From Anoplopoma fimbria (taxonomy: Eukaryota > Chordata > Actinopteri > Perciformes > Anoplopomatidae): 64,000 bases of DNA. Location of the stretch: assembly GCF_027596085.1 (NCBI RefSeq), contig NC_072449.1, positions 23,596,522 to 23,660,521 on the forward strand, in the 5' to 3' direction. The notes beneath the pieces were generated by a model that saw only the letters and a list, made by a program, of their open reading frames with translations, was not told the DNA's origin and searched no databases. Each line of letters starts with the position of its first letter. Within the stretch, counting starts at the first letter, position 1. A program made the translations under genes and the position numbers. Shown here piece by piece: positions 1 to 12,099 of the stretch.

Positions 1-25
1 CAAGTGATGAGGAGAATGCACTCAC

Positions 26-3000
26 TCCTGGTTGGGCGGTAGTCTTGATGTCCTCAGCCTCTGTGTCAGATATGAAGTTGTGGTACAGGACCACATACGG
101 CTTCAAGCTCAGCACTTCACGTCTTACCGGCAGAAGTAGCAGTTTAGGATTCCCGTTGGTGAAGTAGTCGCAGAATAGTCTGGGGTTTTCAAACTGCATT
201 CGCTGCTAAAGAGAAACAGGCATCTGAGGTCCATTAACAAGATCAAAACAAGAATTATTAATCCTTTTTTGCTAGCAAACAATTGTTTTCTCTCCACAAA
301 AGCTAAAACAGCTTAAAAAAGTATTTCTGTGGCCAAGGACACCCACATTCCAAACTTGCATCTTATTAAACTCATGGATTGGTTGAAAAAATGCTGGCAA
401 ATCTGTGACAAACTACTTGGAGCGGTTTTAATGACAATGAAAAAGAGACATCTTTAGGTTGGATGGTCGTTTCAACACATTGGTTCAGACTGAAACAGCT
501 CAACAACTTTTGGATGGATTGCATATTCATTTTTGCAAAGACATTCATGGTCCCTATAAAGATGCAGCTTACTGACTTTGATTATCCCTTTTTTTTTTCT
601 CAAGCGCCAGCATGAGGTTGCCATTTTCTTTTTTTGTGAAATATCTTGCGACTTGGATGAATTGCCATCATCAAGTCAGAGTTTTGATATGTCCAATACT
701 TTTATGACCATATACCTCCAAAATGAGTGACATTCCAATCAGCCTCAGCTGTATTTTGGTGATAGTAAGCAAATATGAGCTTCTAACACACCCAAAAAGA
801 TGGTCAACAACATAATAAACATTATACCTGCTAATCAGCAGGTTAGCATGGTCATTGGGAGCAAGATGATTTTAGCATTTAGCTCAAAGCAACACTTTGC
901 ATAAGAGCCACAAGCGTGGCTATAGTTTCTGTCCTAAAGTCATTTTTTGTTTCTCCGATTTCTGGTCTTTTTTTTCTTAATAATGGTGTCTTGTAAGCCT
1001 GTTTGAGCTGGGTATGTTATTTATGCTTGACAGAACAATAATTAAAAAAATGTCATTCATCATAAAACCACATGCCTCTCTCTAAGTTGCACTCTTTAAC
1101 ATTACACATCCAGCAGGACATAACTCAAAGCTGGCTATAATGAACATTTTCTTAAACATAGACTCAAATGTACAAATGTAAATGCAGATCGTATGAAAAT
1201 TTGAATTTATTGATATGTTCCTGAAGAAACAGATGTGCTACTGAAAAAGCAGGATTCCATTGCAGATTTGGTTAGTATTATACAATTAAGAATACTTTGG
1301 TTGTTGTATTAACTTATCCTTAACCCTTCCAGATATTTTCCTTAATACACTGTATTTGTTCACAATGAATAACTGTGATGAATACCTGAGAGCCTTGGGA
1401 CTGGCAGAGCCTTTCGTAAGTGTCCCTGGTCCTTAAATTATTGGAGGTGGGTCTGGTCAGCCCATCCGACCTGATTGATATTGGCGGACTTGAAACCAGC
1501 AGCTTCTCGTATTTCTCAACGTTCAGCAAAACCCTTCCATTCATTGGATCTGAGAAGAAACGTGTAATTACGGTACATTATGGGGCATGTTGCTTTCCGT
1601 ACAGGCTTCAGTCAGTCGGTTCGGGCAAGTTCACGGAAGTAAAGAGGGGATTTATGCGCTACAGACATGATTCAAGGAAAGGGACAAGCCAAATAGAAAT
1701 AACTACCATGATGCAGTAACTCCTGAGATAATCTGAGAGCGTAGGAGACGTTTCCTGTCTGAAACAATGATAGGAATTTAGGGCAGTGCTATCCATCAAT
1801 CATCTTACAAATATGCACTTCCTAAGTGTCCTTCTACCTACTTTAAAATGAGAGAAGGCCAGGTGATCCAGAGCGTCCTCTAAAGTCCCTTCATTCTCAG
1901 GGCTCCATTCTCCTCCTGTTCCCCTGAAGAGACGGACCGACTCCTCCAACCACTGCACTGAGTGGTAGTAGTCCTCCTGCTCATAGGCCACCTGCGTGAA
2001 ATCACAACAACTGCGTTACTTTTAATAACTATGATGTGGCAATTCCAAAAGGCGTCAAAGGGTCAGCATGTTTAACTGTGTTCAGGAACTGGACTGGAGG
2101 ACCAAATGTCAGCCGGCTCTGGTCCATGTGCACTCATGGCTGCTAGATTTGGCTGGTTTTGGGGTCACATCTTGTTAGCAGCAGTCAGTCAGTCTAGCTG
2201 TAGGCCGGTGGCAGCAGCCAGAATCAGACCAGTTTCTGCATTTCTATCACGTCATTTAGCTAGCGTAGTGTTGTCAGCCTGGAAAGCTGGCCTTGGTTTC
2301 TTTCTCTTCTACAAAAAAAAGGCATTTTCCACTGATGGCAAGTTAGAGGAATGCAGAAATGTGACATGAAATACAGCAGATAATCAACACAGACTTTATG
2401 AGAATAGTGAACTTGAAACTATCCCATTGGATGAACACACCCTTTTCATTTGGGACCTTATTTAGAGATTGTTTCGGATGTTTTTGAGTTTGGTTTTGTT
2501 GAGTTTCTTATTTCTTCTGTGTACTCAGGTCTCTCTTAATGAGATTACCTGATTAAATTAAGGCTATAATGAGAGCACCATTACCTGACTTGAATACAGG
2601 ATGTTATGCAACAACCACGGCAATAGTTTTACGTTTTGGTCTCAACTGGGACTGCAACTCCTCATTATTGAATAGTGTGCCAATCATTTTTCTCTGTTAT
2701 TTGATTCATTGTTTAGTCTATAAAAAAGTGAAAAATGCTAATTATATTATCCTCAAATTAGATTATTTTCTGTCCAACGGCCCAAAGCAAAGGATGTTTC
2801 GATAACTATCATGTTGGAATCACCAAATATTTTAGCATGTTTGCTTAACAACATGACTGAAATGTATTTTCTTTTGATCTACTAGTCGATTAACCGACTT
2901 ATTATTGCGGCTTTAGTCTCTTTTGATTTTATAAGAAAATATATTCTATTAGAACAGCGCTACATGTGTGTTGATGGAAAAACACCTTCAGGATTGTGAA

Positions 3001-5844
3001 GACATGAACACTGGCCACAGTATATCTCTTTACTTGGTCTCAAGTCGCTTTTGTAGCTGGCTTAACTTGATTAAGTAGGTGCTGACAACTGGCCTGACAG
3101 CAAGTGACACAAGGCTCCCCGCATCACAGATTGTATCCACAACCCATCCACACAGCACACAAACACAAATTTTAGTGTACCATTTACCGCCCCATAAAAC
3201 ACACTCAACTAATCACACATAAGGACTTATCTCCACTACAACACACTTAGTTCACAACCCCATCCTTTGTGAACAGTAAGTCTCTAAAGAACCAATAAAT
3301 TCTTATATTCTGCAGATCTCAGAATAGCCTGAGGGAAGCACCAGTTGTTACCCTGCTTTAAAATGCCTCCAAATGAAACTGACCTGCTACAAACGTCTGT
3401 TAACAAACCCTTCCGGTTTTGAGGAGCAGTTTAACAGCCTTAGAAAAGCACATGCAGGCAGTTATTCTGCTTACAACACCTGTAAAACTAAGCAGCTCTG
3501 TATATAGATGGTGTCAGATAATCTCAGCCTCAGTACAAGTAAAGGCAAGCTCATGCTCTTTGCTCCAAACACTCCTGCTGCATGAGATAATGTATTTTCA
3601 GGATTTCTCTCCCACACAGTGCCCTGCCCTTACACATCACCACTGTACATAAACAGTGGAAATCATAGCAGGGAAACCTTTTTTCCCCCTTTATTACTTG
3701 TACAATAGTATATTCATCTTCACATGAAATGGATTCCCAGGCACGCCATGGGAAGAAGTCCACTTTTTTCCAGTTTGACTGGATTCCCACCTCACAGTGA
3801 GTGACGGGTTTGGAATAAAAGTATTTTCCAGGCCTTTGGAATGGGATTTTAATCAAGGCGGGGCATTTTCACAGAAACATCTTTTAAATATCTCTCCCTT
3901 TCATTACTTTACATGTGCACTCACAGCTTATTTTACTCTTAAATGTGACCAAGAACGATGACAGACTTGTTTCAACACTCTTATCACGTTTCTTTGCTGA
4001 ATTTTAGGTAAATAAATTATTTAAAACCAGCTCAACCTCAAACAACTACAGAAGTAAAATACTGCTGACACATTATTGCATCAGTACAGATTAAATAATG
4101 TCAAAATGAGTACTTTGACTTGTGATACTAAAAGTACATTTTGATGATACTATTTATTTTCTTAGGTAGGCATTTGAAGACAGGACTTTTGATTGTAATA
4201 GAATATTTTTAGTTTGTGGTGTTAGTACCTTTTCTTAAGTAATGAATCGGAGTACTAATCGGAGCCAAATAAATTAAAAGTGAAAACAACGGGAGGAAAA
4301 AATGAAAAGTAAAATAATTGATTGTGTACCTTTCCAACCAGAAAGCAGTCATCACCAGACAGTGGGACAGACACTGTGGGCAGGTACACATCAGTAGGCT
4401 GTCCATTAGTGACTCTCTGGAAACGACCCCCTACGAGGCTTGTGACCTGGAGAGCATACACATCCTGCAGCCTCATCAGCCCCTTGGCGGCCCCCTGGAG
4501 GTCTTCCAGTTTGGGCAGATCACCCTCTTCCCCCTCGTAACTGGACCTGAGGGCTGGACAGCAGAGTGCCAAAAGGTGAAGTGGGGGGCTGGGGTAGTGA
4601 CAACAGAGAATAGGAGGGGTGTGGGGGTGTGGGGGTCAGTTATCACCACCAGATGTGTCTCTAAAGAAGGCAGTGAGCAAACCTTGTGCGTTCTCCAGGG
4701 CTTCGTTGCTGTAGACTACATTCAGCCACTCTGAATGCAGCCTCTTGATCAGGGTGAATGACACCAGCGGGTTTGCCATCGCAGTTGCCGGGCCTTTATA
4801 AAGTTCAGTGTGCAGGTCTGACACTTTGGCATAAAAGCTGTGGGGAAGATTGAAGACTGCAGTTACAAAAAGAAAGAGGAAACCAAGTGCTAAGGCAGTT
4901 TCATATGCAGCAAGTGAGCCCTGGGAACCTTACAGGGCTCTTGAAAAAATACAAAATTGGTCATGGAAGAGAACGCTCTCTTTGGCAGAGCAAGGCTTTA
5001 TTAAGTCGGATAAAATTGTTTAAAAACAATGACCAATGTCCACCTAGAGTAACAACATATCGATTGCAACTGGTACTTTATATAGACAATACACTGGAAA
5101 TAATAATAATTCATATTAGCTATGATACCAGTCAGTCATCCTGTTTCTGACTGGTAGAGATTGAAGTTGATAAAACATTCTTCTGTAAAGAAACATCCGA
5201 AATCTTAACTTACTGTTTTATTCCCTTGAGTTTGGACAGTGAGCTCAAAACTCTTAAACTGGAAATCAGACAATAATGTCATCAGGTGGTTTTTCTTTGG
5301 TTGGGCTACTGTCATTTTTGTATAACTTCATCCAAATGAGGTTCATGTAAATGCAGGATTCCCAGCTGTGGGTCTAAAGTTGTCACCATAAATCTCCACA
5401 TGTGCTTTCATAATCATGCCAAAACACTTCTACCAATGTTACTCACTGTCTGTGGAGGGGTTACAGGGTTTGTCACTGTCTAGCATCTTGACTATACATT
5501 AAGGAGACTTTTCTTGAACTGAAAAAAAAAACTGCTGTGAATTAATCCTTTAACTCTCCACAGCCAGTTCAGATGTGTTTCTCAGGGTTTTGCACCCACA
5601 ATACTCCGGGGAACTCAATGAATAGTTGAACATGTGTCCTCACGCATGACACTCACCGCTTTATGTCCTCCAGTCGCTCTGACTCGTGGTCAATGTAAGT
5701 TTTCAAGTAATCGATCAGCTTCCGTTCAACACTGATCGCCTGCTTCACGTTCAGCAGCGACGTATACATTTCACCTACAGACACGGGGATCACAGCTACA
5801 GTCAGGAGGCTCCAGCTGAGGTAAACGCATGAGAGAGACATCAT
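26..5844 (-). CDS. p4ha3: Prolyl 4-hydroxylase subunit alpha-3, 5' seven coding exons (partial)
   Basis: This is the ER collagen prolyl 4-hydroxylase alpha subunit, which pairs with PDI to hydroxylate X-Pro-Gly prolines. I predict seven exons with GT-AG sites and consistent phases: 5657-5844, 4683-4837, 4330-4553, 1838-1991, 1707-1754, 1386-1549 and 26-202. The start is the ATG at 5844; an open frame further upstream begins only with GTG. It opens a hydrophobic signal peptide ending near VSVG, followed by GEMYTSL. Motifs such as NPLVSFTLIKRL, GLMRLQDVYALQV, LEDALDHLAF and TRDTYERLCQ fit the N-terminal and peptide-substrate-binding (TPR-like) regions, and the similarity is closest to the alpha-3 paralogue. 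The 48-nt exon 5 is too short for ORF finding; I placed it by phase and by its NVSYALRLSQELL match. The Fe/2-oxoglutarate catalytic domain lies beyond base 1. The long introns at 203-1385 and 1992-4329 show no other gene. Family assignment is from remembered homology, not a search. Confidence 0.9.
4020..4262. repeat. Teleost interspersed repeat in p4ha3 intron 3
   Basis: Phrases such as agtacattttgatgatac, gtaatagaatatttttag and ttcttaagtaatgaatcgga match the common fish 'acttgagta / agtacttttac' interspersed repeat. Related sequence recurs at 14373-14790 and 23056-23470. It looks old and is non-coding. I recognise the family by pattern only. Confidence 0.5.
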
Positions 5845-5862
5845 CTCCAGCGCAGATAACAC

Positions 5863-7485
5863 ACGTATCCCCCTCTGTCCTGCAGCAGCTTCAGTGGGTG
5901 AACTCCTCTCTCCCTGCCCTGAACTGAGGATCTTCAGGATTTACAAACGTGCCTCTTAAGTCCACACAGGGGATCTCACTCATCTGCTCTGAGATCAGCT
6001 TTCTCCTACTGTTTATGGGACGGCCCTGCGGCCTGAATTCAGTCAGGACAATTAGTGTCTCTGCAGCAAACACCCGACAAGTTTATTTGCATGATTAATC
6101 TCAGGAATACATAAAACGTTATGGAGTAAGGGCCCAGCGCCAGTTTGTGAAGACTTGTTTCTGATTAATCAAGCTTCGCGTTCAGATTGAGCTTTGATTC
6201 ATTCAAATAATCAAAATGAAAATTGATTGAACCAGGCTATAGTTTATGGACCAATCTCATTAAACTTGTTTTTAATTTGTTTAAAGTGAGTGAATCGGGT
6301 AAATTATTAGTAAAAAAAAAAAAAAAGGTTAGTTGCATTAGGTATTTAGTTTGGAGTCAGTGCGACATCTGCAGGTGAATGCTTTGTACTACATCCAAAG
6401 TTACATTTTATAGCTGCATAGTAAAGACCTGTTGAATCAGAATCAGAATCAGCTTTATTTGCCAAGTATGCGTACGCATACAAGGAATTTGAATTTATTG
6501 TTGTGGTGCATCTTTAAAACATTAGAAATAACGGAGAACAAACTGTAAATGATTGTTGTACAGTGTTTATAAATATAATTTAAATGTACATATCATGTGA
6601 TGTGTAACAAAACAAGCAAGTAGAAAAGTGATTTTAAGGTAACCACGCAAACTCTTTAGTTTTTCATATAATTCTATTATTGATTTGGTGATAGGCCTGC
6701 ACAAAATATATATATATATCATCTCCACCAAGACGTATCCATAGAGAAATGAGACCATGTAACACAATTTTGACAAATTTTACCAGCATCAAAAATGAAT
6801 TAAAACAGAAGTTTTATACTGGGGTAAAACACACCGATTTGTTCATAAAATATCAGTGTACTAATCTGCAAGAATCTGCAATCCTTGTGTGATTTTTAGG
6901 TTTATGAATATGTGTGATACAGTCATACCACAATGCATTAGCTTGCCTGCATCCAAGTCACACAGTCCTCCATGAGCATATTGAGAGAATGAGAGGTTGA
7001 ATCCCAGCGGCAGCTGTCAGACATAATGAAAGGGACTTTGAATTCACTCACTGAATTGAGTTATCTTTATTGATGCTGCTGGCACAGAAATACGATCACT
7101 GCCTGGTTTATGTCTAACAGCAATAGTGACAACATTTGCTGCAGGTCTGATGGTGCTGACTGAACCTCCACATGAATGGATTGAACGGCTTCCTGCATGC
7201 TAAATCAAAACTGTAAAATAATCCCACTTTTCCTTCTTCATTCAACAGCAATACATAACTAATATTGCTGACTGCAGCAGGCAGTAAAAAACATAGTTAA
7301 TTTATACTTTTGTTGATAAATTCTAGACTTTTCAATACCCTCTAAGGCCTTTTTTGAGGAGCTGTACTCAGTGCTTTTCAAAAATGTACAAGACATGCAG
7401 AAACATTTTTTTTAAACATCACAAATACATCTTTGGACATTTGTGCATTAAGTTTGAGAGCTCTGTCAAAACTACATCAGCCAGT
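5863..7485. other. Upstream of p4ha3 / downstream of receptor A1; non-coding
   Basis: No supported gene. It contains the p4ha3 promoter/5' UTR side (5863-6100). A fish repeat fragment lies at about 6437-6495 (gaatcagaatcagctttatt, palindromic tatgcgtacgcata), with poly-A and (AT)n short runs. A possible receptor polyadenylation signal on the minus strand lies near 7068 (ctttatt on plus). The same sequence recurs at 10497-12099 and, with deletions, at 19395-20547. Confidence 0.7.
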
Positions 7486-8454
7486 TCAAGAAGCAGACAG
7501 GTTGTCCTGAATCTTGCCTCTCTTGCCGGGTTTAACTTTGTCTGAGTAGCAGAAAATTGTCTTCAGGATGCTGCCCCTGAGATTCTGATCTCTAAAGCCG
7601 TATATGAGCGGGCTGAGGAAGCGTGGAGTAAGGATGAAGCAGAAATAATTAAAAAAGGCAATGTCTTCTGGTAGCCAGTTGGCATGCAGCACTATGAGAC
7701 TTTCAGTGATGGGGCTCGTGAAAGCCAAAACGCACAGCAGCAGCTGAAAGCCGTGTAGCAGCACGGTGTGCATGGCTTTGCTCACAGACGCTTTGTCCTG
7801 TCTCAGCTTCCTTGTTTCCAACAGGATTCTCACATAGGTAAAGAGAATGGCAACAGCCACGACTGCAAATAAGAGAATATAGACACCAACTATGAACAAA
7901 GCCTGGATTCGAGATGTTTTGATAATGGCAGGTTTGCAAAGCACAGGTCTAGAGAGGATTTCAACTGCAGCAGGATCACTCACATCGATGAAGTATTCAA
8001 CTATAGGCAAGATACAGCTGATGAGCCACAGGGACAGAATAATTACCCAGATACGGTCTGAGCACCAGGCGGCCGGGCGCTGCAGCGGATAGAAGATAGC
8101 AACATAGCGCTCCAGAGACATGGTGGCCAGGATTAAAGGCGTGTTCTGGAAGGTGGCAGTGGAAAAGAACAGCACAGGAACACAGAAGACAAAATAAAAT
8201 TTCACCTGGCCCATGACAAAGAGGAAGAGCAGCACAGAAGACAAGAGCTGGAGAGTGTCGTTGATCAGCATGTAGGCAAACAGGATGTAACGTGTGGAGT
8301 CCAGGTACTGCCTGTGAGACGCAAAGATGTGCAGCATGACAGCAATGCAGTAGAGGAAGACGCAGAAGAGGGGGATAACCACACACACCTTGATGATCAC
8401 AGACAGGCTTTTGTTGGTAGTTGCATTGCCTGGAAATTCCATCAGATCACGCAT
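7486..8454 (-). CDS. Odorant receptor 131-2-like, subfamily A, copy 1
   Basis: Seven-helix class A GPCR of 322 aa in one coding exon, the usual form for fish odorant receptors, located in the cilia of olfactory sensory neurons. The ATG at 8454 is the only sensible start. Visible features are an N-glycosylation site (NAT, Asn10), Cys91 and Cys173 for the TM3-ECL2 disulfide, MSLERYVAI (ERY 115-117, in place of the usual DRY), TM6 LLHGFQLLLC, TM7 LSPLIYGFRD (281-286, lacking the usual NPxxY Asn) and a basic C-tail. It is about 97% identical to copy 3 by eye. It lies 1.6 kb upstream of p4ha3 on the same strand, inside a duplicated block. The family is recognised from memory; the ligand is unknown. 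Confidence 0.9.
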   Translation of the reverse strand: MRDLMEFPGNATTNKSLSVIIKVCVVIPLFCVFLYCIAVMLHIFASHRQYLDSTRYILFAYMLINDTLQLLSSVLLFLFVMGQVKFYFVFCVPVLFFSTATFQNTPLILATMSLERYVAIFYPLQRPAAWCSDRIWVIILSLWLISCILPIVEYFIDVSDPAAVEILSRPVLCKPAIIKTSRIQALFIVGVYILLFAVVAVAILFTYVRILLETRKLRQDKASVSKAMHTVLLHGFQLLLCVLAFTSPITESLIVLHANWLPEDIAFFNYFCFILTPRFLSPLIYGFRDQNLRGSILKTIFCYSDKVKPGKRGKIQDNLSAS

Positions 8455-8478
8455 TTTTCAACTGGGCACTAGAGCAAA

Positions 8479-8804
8479 CCTGTTGAAGAGAAATTACGTT
8501 TAACGTCAAGACACACACTAACATACATCCTAAAAAAAACAAGATATTTTTTCAATTTAATTAGGTTTAGAATAAGAATAGAATTGAGCTGTTAAAATAT
8601 AAGAACGGCATAACACAAATACTTGATAATTTAGTGAATAACCTCTGTTTTGTAAGAACAAAACATACTATTTAGTTTTATTCTACTATTTGCAATTCAA
8701 CTTAGTACACATTCAGCCTTCAGAATAAAAGAGCCTTACACTCACCTAAGAATGCCTTCATCAGTCAGAGGAGAAGCTTTAGATTGCTGTTCTTCTTATA
8801 ATAC
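8479..8804 (-). promoter_or_regulatory. Receptor A1 promoter and predicted 5' leader exon/intron
   Basis: On the minus strand a TATA-like gtattataag (8795-8804) is followed by a candidate leader exon ending at 8746 with a consensus donor (ttag|gtgagt). A strong acceptor (tttctcttcaacag) precedes 8479, 25 bp before the ATG. This predicts a 266-bp 5' UTR intron, a layout typical of olfactory receptor genes. It is conserved in all three A copies. The transcription start is inferred. Confidence 0.6.
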
Positions 8805-8997
8805 AGCTTCAATGTACAACATCTTCTGGATGTTCTGCCCCTTATCTCAAGTGTTTGGCCCAATTCATATCTGATTGTGTCCAGCCCAATTCCTCCAGAG
8901 AGACATCATTTACATGCTATTGTCATACAGCATGACGTCTCTCATTAATTAATATTAATACCACCAGATGTGTCTCTAAAGAAGGCAGTGAGCAAAC

Positions 8998-10478
8998 CTT
9001 GTGCGTTCTCCAGGGCTTCGTTGCTGTAGACTACATTCAGCCACTCTGAATGCAGCCTCTTGATCAGGGTGAATGACACCAGCGGGTTTGCCATCGCAGT
9101 TGCCGGGCCTTTATAAAGTTCAGTGTGCAGGTCTGACACTTTGGCATAAAAGCTGTGGGGAAGATCGAAGACTGCAGTTACAAAAAGAAAGAGGAAACCA
9201 AGTGCTAAGGCAGTTTCATATGTGTGGTATGCTCCAAAATATTTGATTTAATTACTTTAATAGTAATTTTTGCAACTGTAATATACGTGATAGTCACGTG
9301 GGTGAATGTTTCATATGCATTATGGAGAGATCAGTAAATGACAGCAGCACTCAGGTGGAACGGTTGGCACGGGAGCAGTTGCACCCCGTACTGTCTCTTT
9401 GGGGGTAACTTCCGCCCACATGCCAGATGCAGTCTGGATGATGAACTGAATGCTCCATGTCTTTATTGCTGCTGCATTCATGCTGTATTTTACAGACATA
9501 CTTTGTTGCTGTGGTACCAACCCTGGGACCCGTAACATATGCAGCAAGTGAGCCCTGGGAACCTTACGGGGCTCTTGAAAAAATACAAAATTGGTCATGG
9601 AAGAGAACGCTCTCTTTGGCAGAGCAAGGCTTTATTAAGTCGGATAAAATTGTTTAAAAACAATGACCAATGTCCACCTAGAGTAACAACATATCGATTG
9701 CAACTGGTACTTTATATAGACAATACACTGGAAATAATAATAATTCATATTAGCTATGATACCAGTCAGTCATCCTGTTTCTGACTGGTAGAGATTGAAG
9801 TTGATAAAACATTCTTCTGTAAAGAAACATCCGAAAACTTAACTTACTGTTTTATTCCCTTGAGTTTGGACAGTGAGCTCAAAACTCTTAAACTGGAAAT
9901 CAGACAATAATGTCATCAGGTGGTTTTTCTTTGGTTGGGCTACTGTCATTTTTGTATAACTTCATCCAAATGAGGTTCATGTAAATGCAGGATTCCCAGC
10001 TGTGGGTCTAAAGTTGTCACCATAAATCTCCACATGTGCTTTCATAATCATGCCAAAACACTTCTACCAATGTTGCTCACTGTCTGTGGAGGGGTTACAG
10101 GGTTTGTCACTGTCTAGCATCTTGACTATACATTAAGGAGACTTTTCTTGAACTGAAAAAAAAAACTGCTGTGAATTAATCCTTTAACTCTCCACAGCCA
10201 GTTCAGATGTGTTTCTCAGGGTTTTGCACCCACAATACTCCGGGGAACTCAATGAATAGTTGAACATGTGTCCTCACGCATGACACTCACCGCTTTATGT
10301 CCTCCAGTCGCTCTGACTCGTGGTCAATGTAAGTTTTCAAGTAATCGATCAGCTTCCGTTCAACACTGATCGCCTGCTTCACGTTCAGCAGCGACGTATA
10401 CATTTCACCTACAGACACGGGGATCACAGCTACAGTCAGGAGGCTCCAGCTGAGGTAAACGCATGAGAGAGACATCAT
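8998..10478 (-). pseudogene. Duplicated p4ha3 exons 1 and 2 (truncated gene copy)
   Basis: Second copies of p4ha3 exon 2 (8998-9152) and exon 1 (10291-10478, ATG at 10478). The encoded residues, signal peptide and splice sites are identical to those at 4683-4837 and 5657-5844. Exons 3 onward are absent, so on its own the copy is a truncated gene. It lies on the same strand upstream of the full gene, so a transcript could in principle skip to exon 3 at 4553 and restore the normal phase. Whether it is a dead fragment or an alternative promoter cannot be decided from sequence. Its intron holds the 9223-9537 insertion. Confidence 0.8.
9223..9537. mobile_element. 315-bp insertion with TGT...ACA ends, candidate solo LTR
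   Basis: Present only in copy 2 of the duplicated segment; the empty site is copy 1 near 4905 (tttcatatgcagc). The insert starts tgtggtatgctcc, ends gggacccgtaaca, and is flanked by tatg on both sides (catatg if shared bases are counted). TG...CA ends plus a 4-bp target duplication fit a solo LTR. No internal coding sequence or clear terminal inverted repeat was seen. Family unassigned. Confidence 0.6.
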
Positions 10479-10496
10479 CTCCAGCGCAGATAACAC

Positions 10497-12099
10497 ACGT
10501 ATCCCCCTCTGTCCTGCAGCAGCTTCAGTGGGTGAACTCCTCTCTCCCTGCCCTGAACTGAGGATCTTCAGGATTTACAAACGTGCCTCTTAAGTCCACA
10601 CAGGGGATCTCACTCATCTGCTCTGAGATCAGCTTTCTCCTACTGTTTATGGGACGGCCCTGCGGCCTGAATTCAGTCAGGACAATTAGTGTCTCATTGC
10701 AGCAAACACCCGACAAGTTTATTTGCATGATTAATCTCAGGAATACATAAAACGTTATGGAGTTTGTGAAGACTTGTTTCTGATTAATCAAGCTTCGCGT
10801 TCAGATTGAGCTTTGATTCATTCAAATAATCAAAATGAAAATTGATTGAACCAGGCTATAGTTTATGGACCAATCTCATTAAACTTGTTTTTAATTTGTT
10901 TAAAGTGAGTGAATCGGGTAAATTATTAGTAAAAAAAAAAAAAGGTTAGTTGCATTAGGTATTTAGTTTGGAGTCAGTGCGACATCTGCAGGTGAATGCT
11001 TTGTACTACATCCAAAGTTACATTTTATAGCTGCATAGTAAAGACCTTTTGAATCAGAATCAGAATCAGCTTTATTTGCCAAGTATGCGTACGCATACAA
11101 GGAATTTGAATTTATTGTTGTGGTGCATCTTTAAAACATTAGAAATAACGGAGAACAAACTGTAAATGATTGTTGTACAGTGTTTATAAATATAATTTAA
11201 ATGTACATATCATGTGATGTGTAACAAAACAAGCAAGTAGAAAAGTGATTTTAAGGTAACCACGCAAACTCTTTAGTTTTTCATATAATTCTATTATTGA
11301 TTTGGTGATAGGCCTGCACAAAATATATATATATCATCTCCACCAAGACGTATCCATAGAGAAATGAGACCATGTAACACAATTTTGACAAATTTTACCA
11401 GCATCAAAAATGAATTAAAACAGAAGTTTTATACTGGGGTAAAACACACCGATTTGTTCATAAAATATCAGTGTACTAATCTGCAAGAATCTGCAATCCT
11501 TGTGTGATTTTTAGGTTTATGAATATGTGTGATACAGTCATACCACAATGCATTAGCTTGCCTGCATCCAAGTCACACAGTCCTCCATGAGCATATTGAG
11601 AGAATGAGAGGTTGAATCCCAGCGGCAGCTGTCAGACATAATGAAAGGGACTTTGAATTCACTCACTGAATTGAGTTATCTTTATTGATGCTGCTGGCAC
11701 AGAAATACGATCACTGCCTGGTTTATGTCTAACAGCAATAGTGACAACATTTGCTGCAGGTCTGATGGTGCTGACTGAACCTCCACATGAATGGATTGAA
11801 CGGCTTCCTGCATGCTAAATCAAAACTGTAAAATAATCCCACTTTTCCTTCTTCATTCAACAGCAATACATAACTAATATTGCTGACTGCAGCAGGCAGT
11901 AAAAAACATAGTTAATTTATACTTTTGTTGATAAATTCTAGACTTTTCAATACCCTCTAAGGCCTTTTTGAGGAGCTGTACTCAGTGCTTTTCAAAAATG
12001 TACAAGACATGCAGAAACATTTTTTTTAAACATCACAAATACATCTTTGGACATTTGTGCATTAAGTTTGAGAGCTCTGTCAAAACTACATCAGCCAGT
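10497..12099. other. Non-coding, copy 2 of upstream/downstream spacer
   Basis: Near-identical to 5863-7485 apart from the missing 16-bp block and shorter A and AT runs. No additional gene seen. Confidence 0.7.

Larger units (their letters stand above)
4650..8957. repeat. Tandem duplication copy 1: p4ha3 exons 2-1 plus receptor A1
   Basis: This segment is repeated almost base for base at about 8960-13567. It runs from just 3' of p4ha3 exon 2, through exon 1 and the receptor A1 gene, to the motif ctcattaattaatatt. It differs from copy 2 by a 16-bp block near 6126 (agggcccagcgccag region) that copy 2 lacks, and by the LTR-like insertion found only in copy 2. Confidence 0.9.

Noticed and set aside
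1420..3856. Short frames in p4ha3 introns on both strands
   Set aside because: No start context, domain or splice support. The two that matter are parts of p4ha3 exons 4 and 6.
5845..5862. p4ha3 start six codons further upstream
   Set aside because: That codon is GTG. The ATG at 5844 opens a good signal peptide.
7703..8386. Alternate-frame ORFs within receptor A1 (78 and 129 aa) and the equivalents in A2 and A3
   Set aside because: Shifted frames of the receptor coding sequence with Cys/His/Leu bias and no conserved domain.
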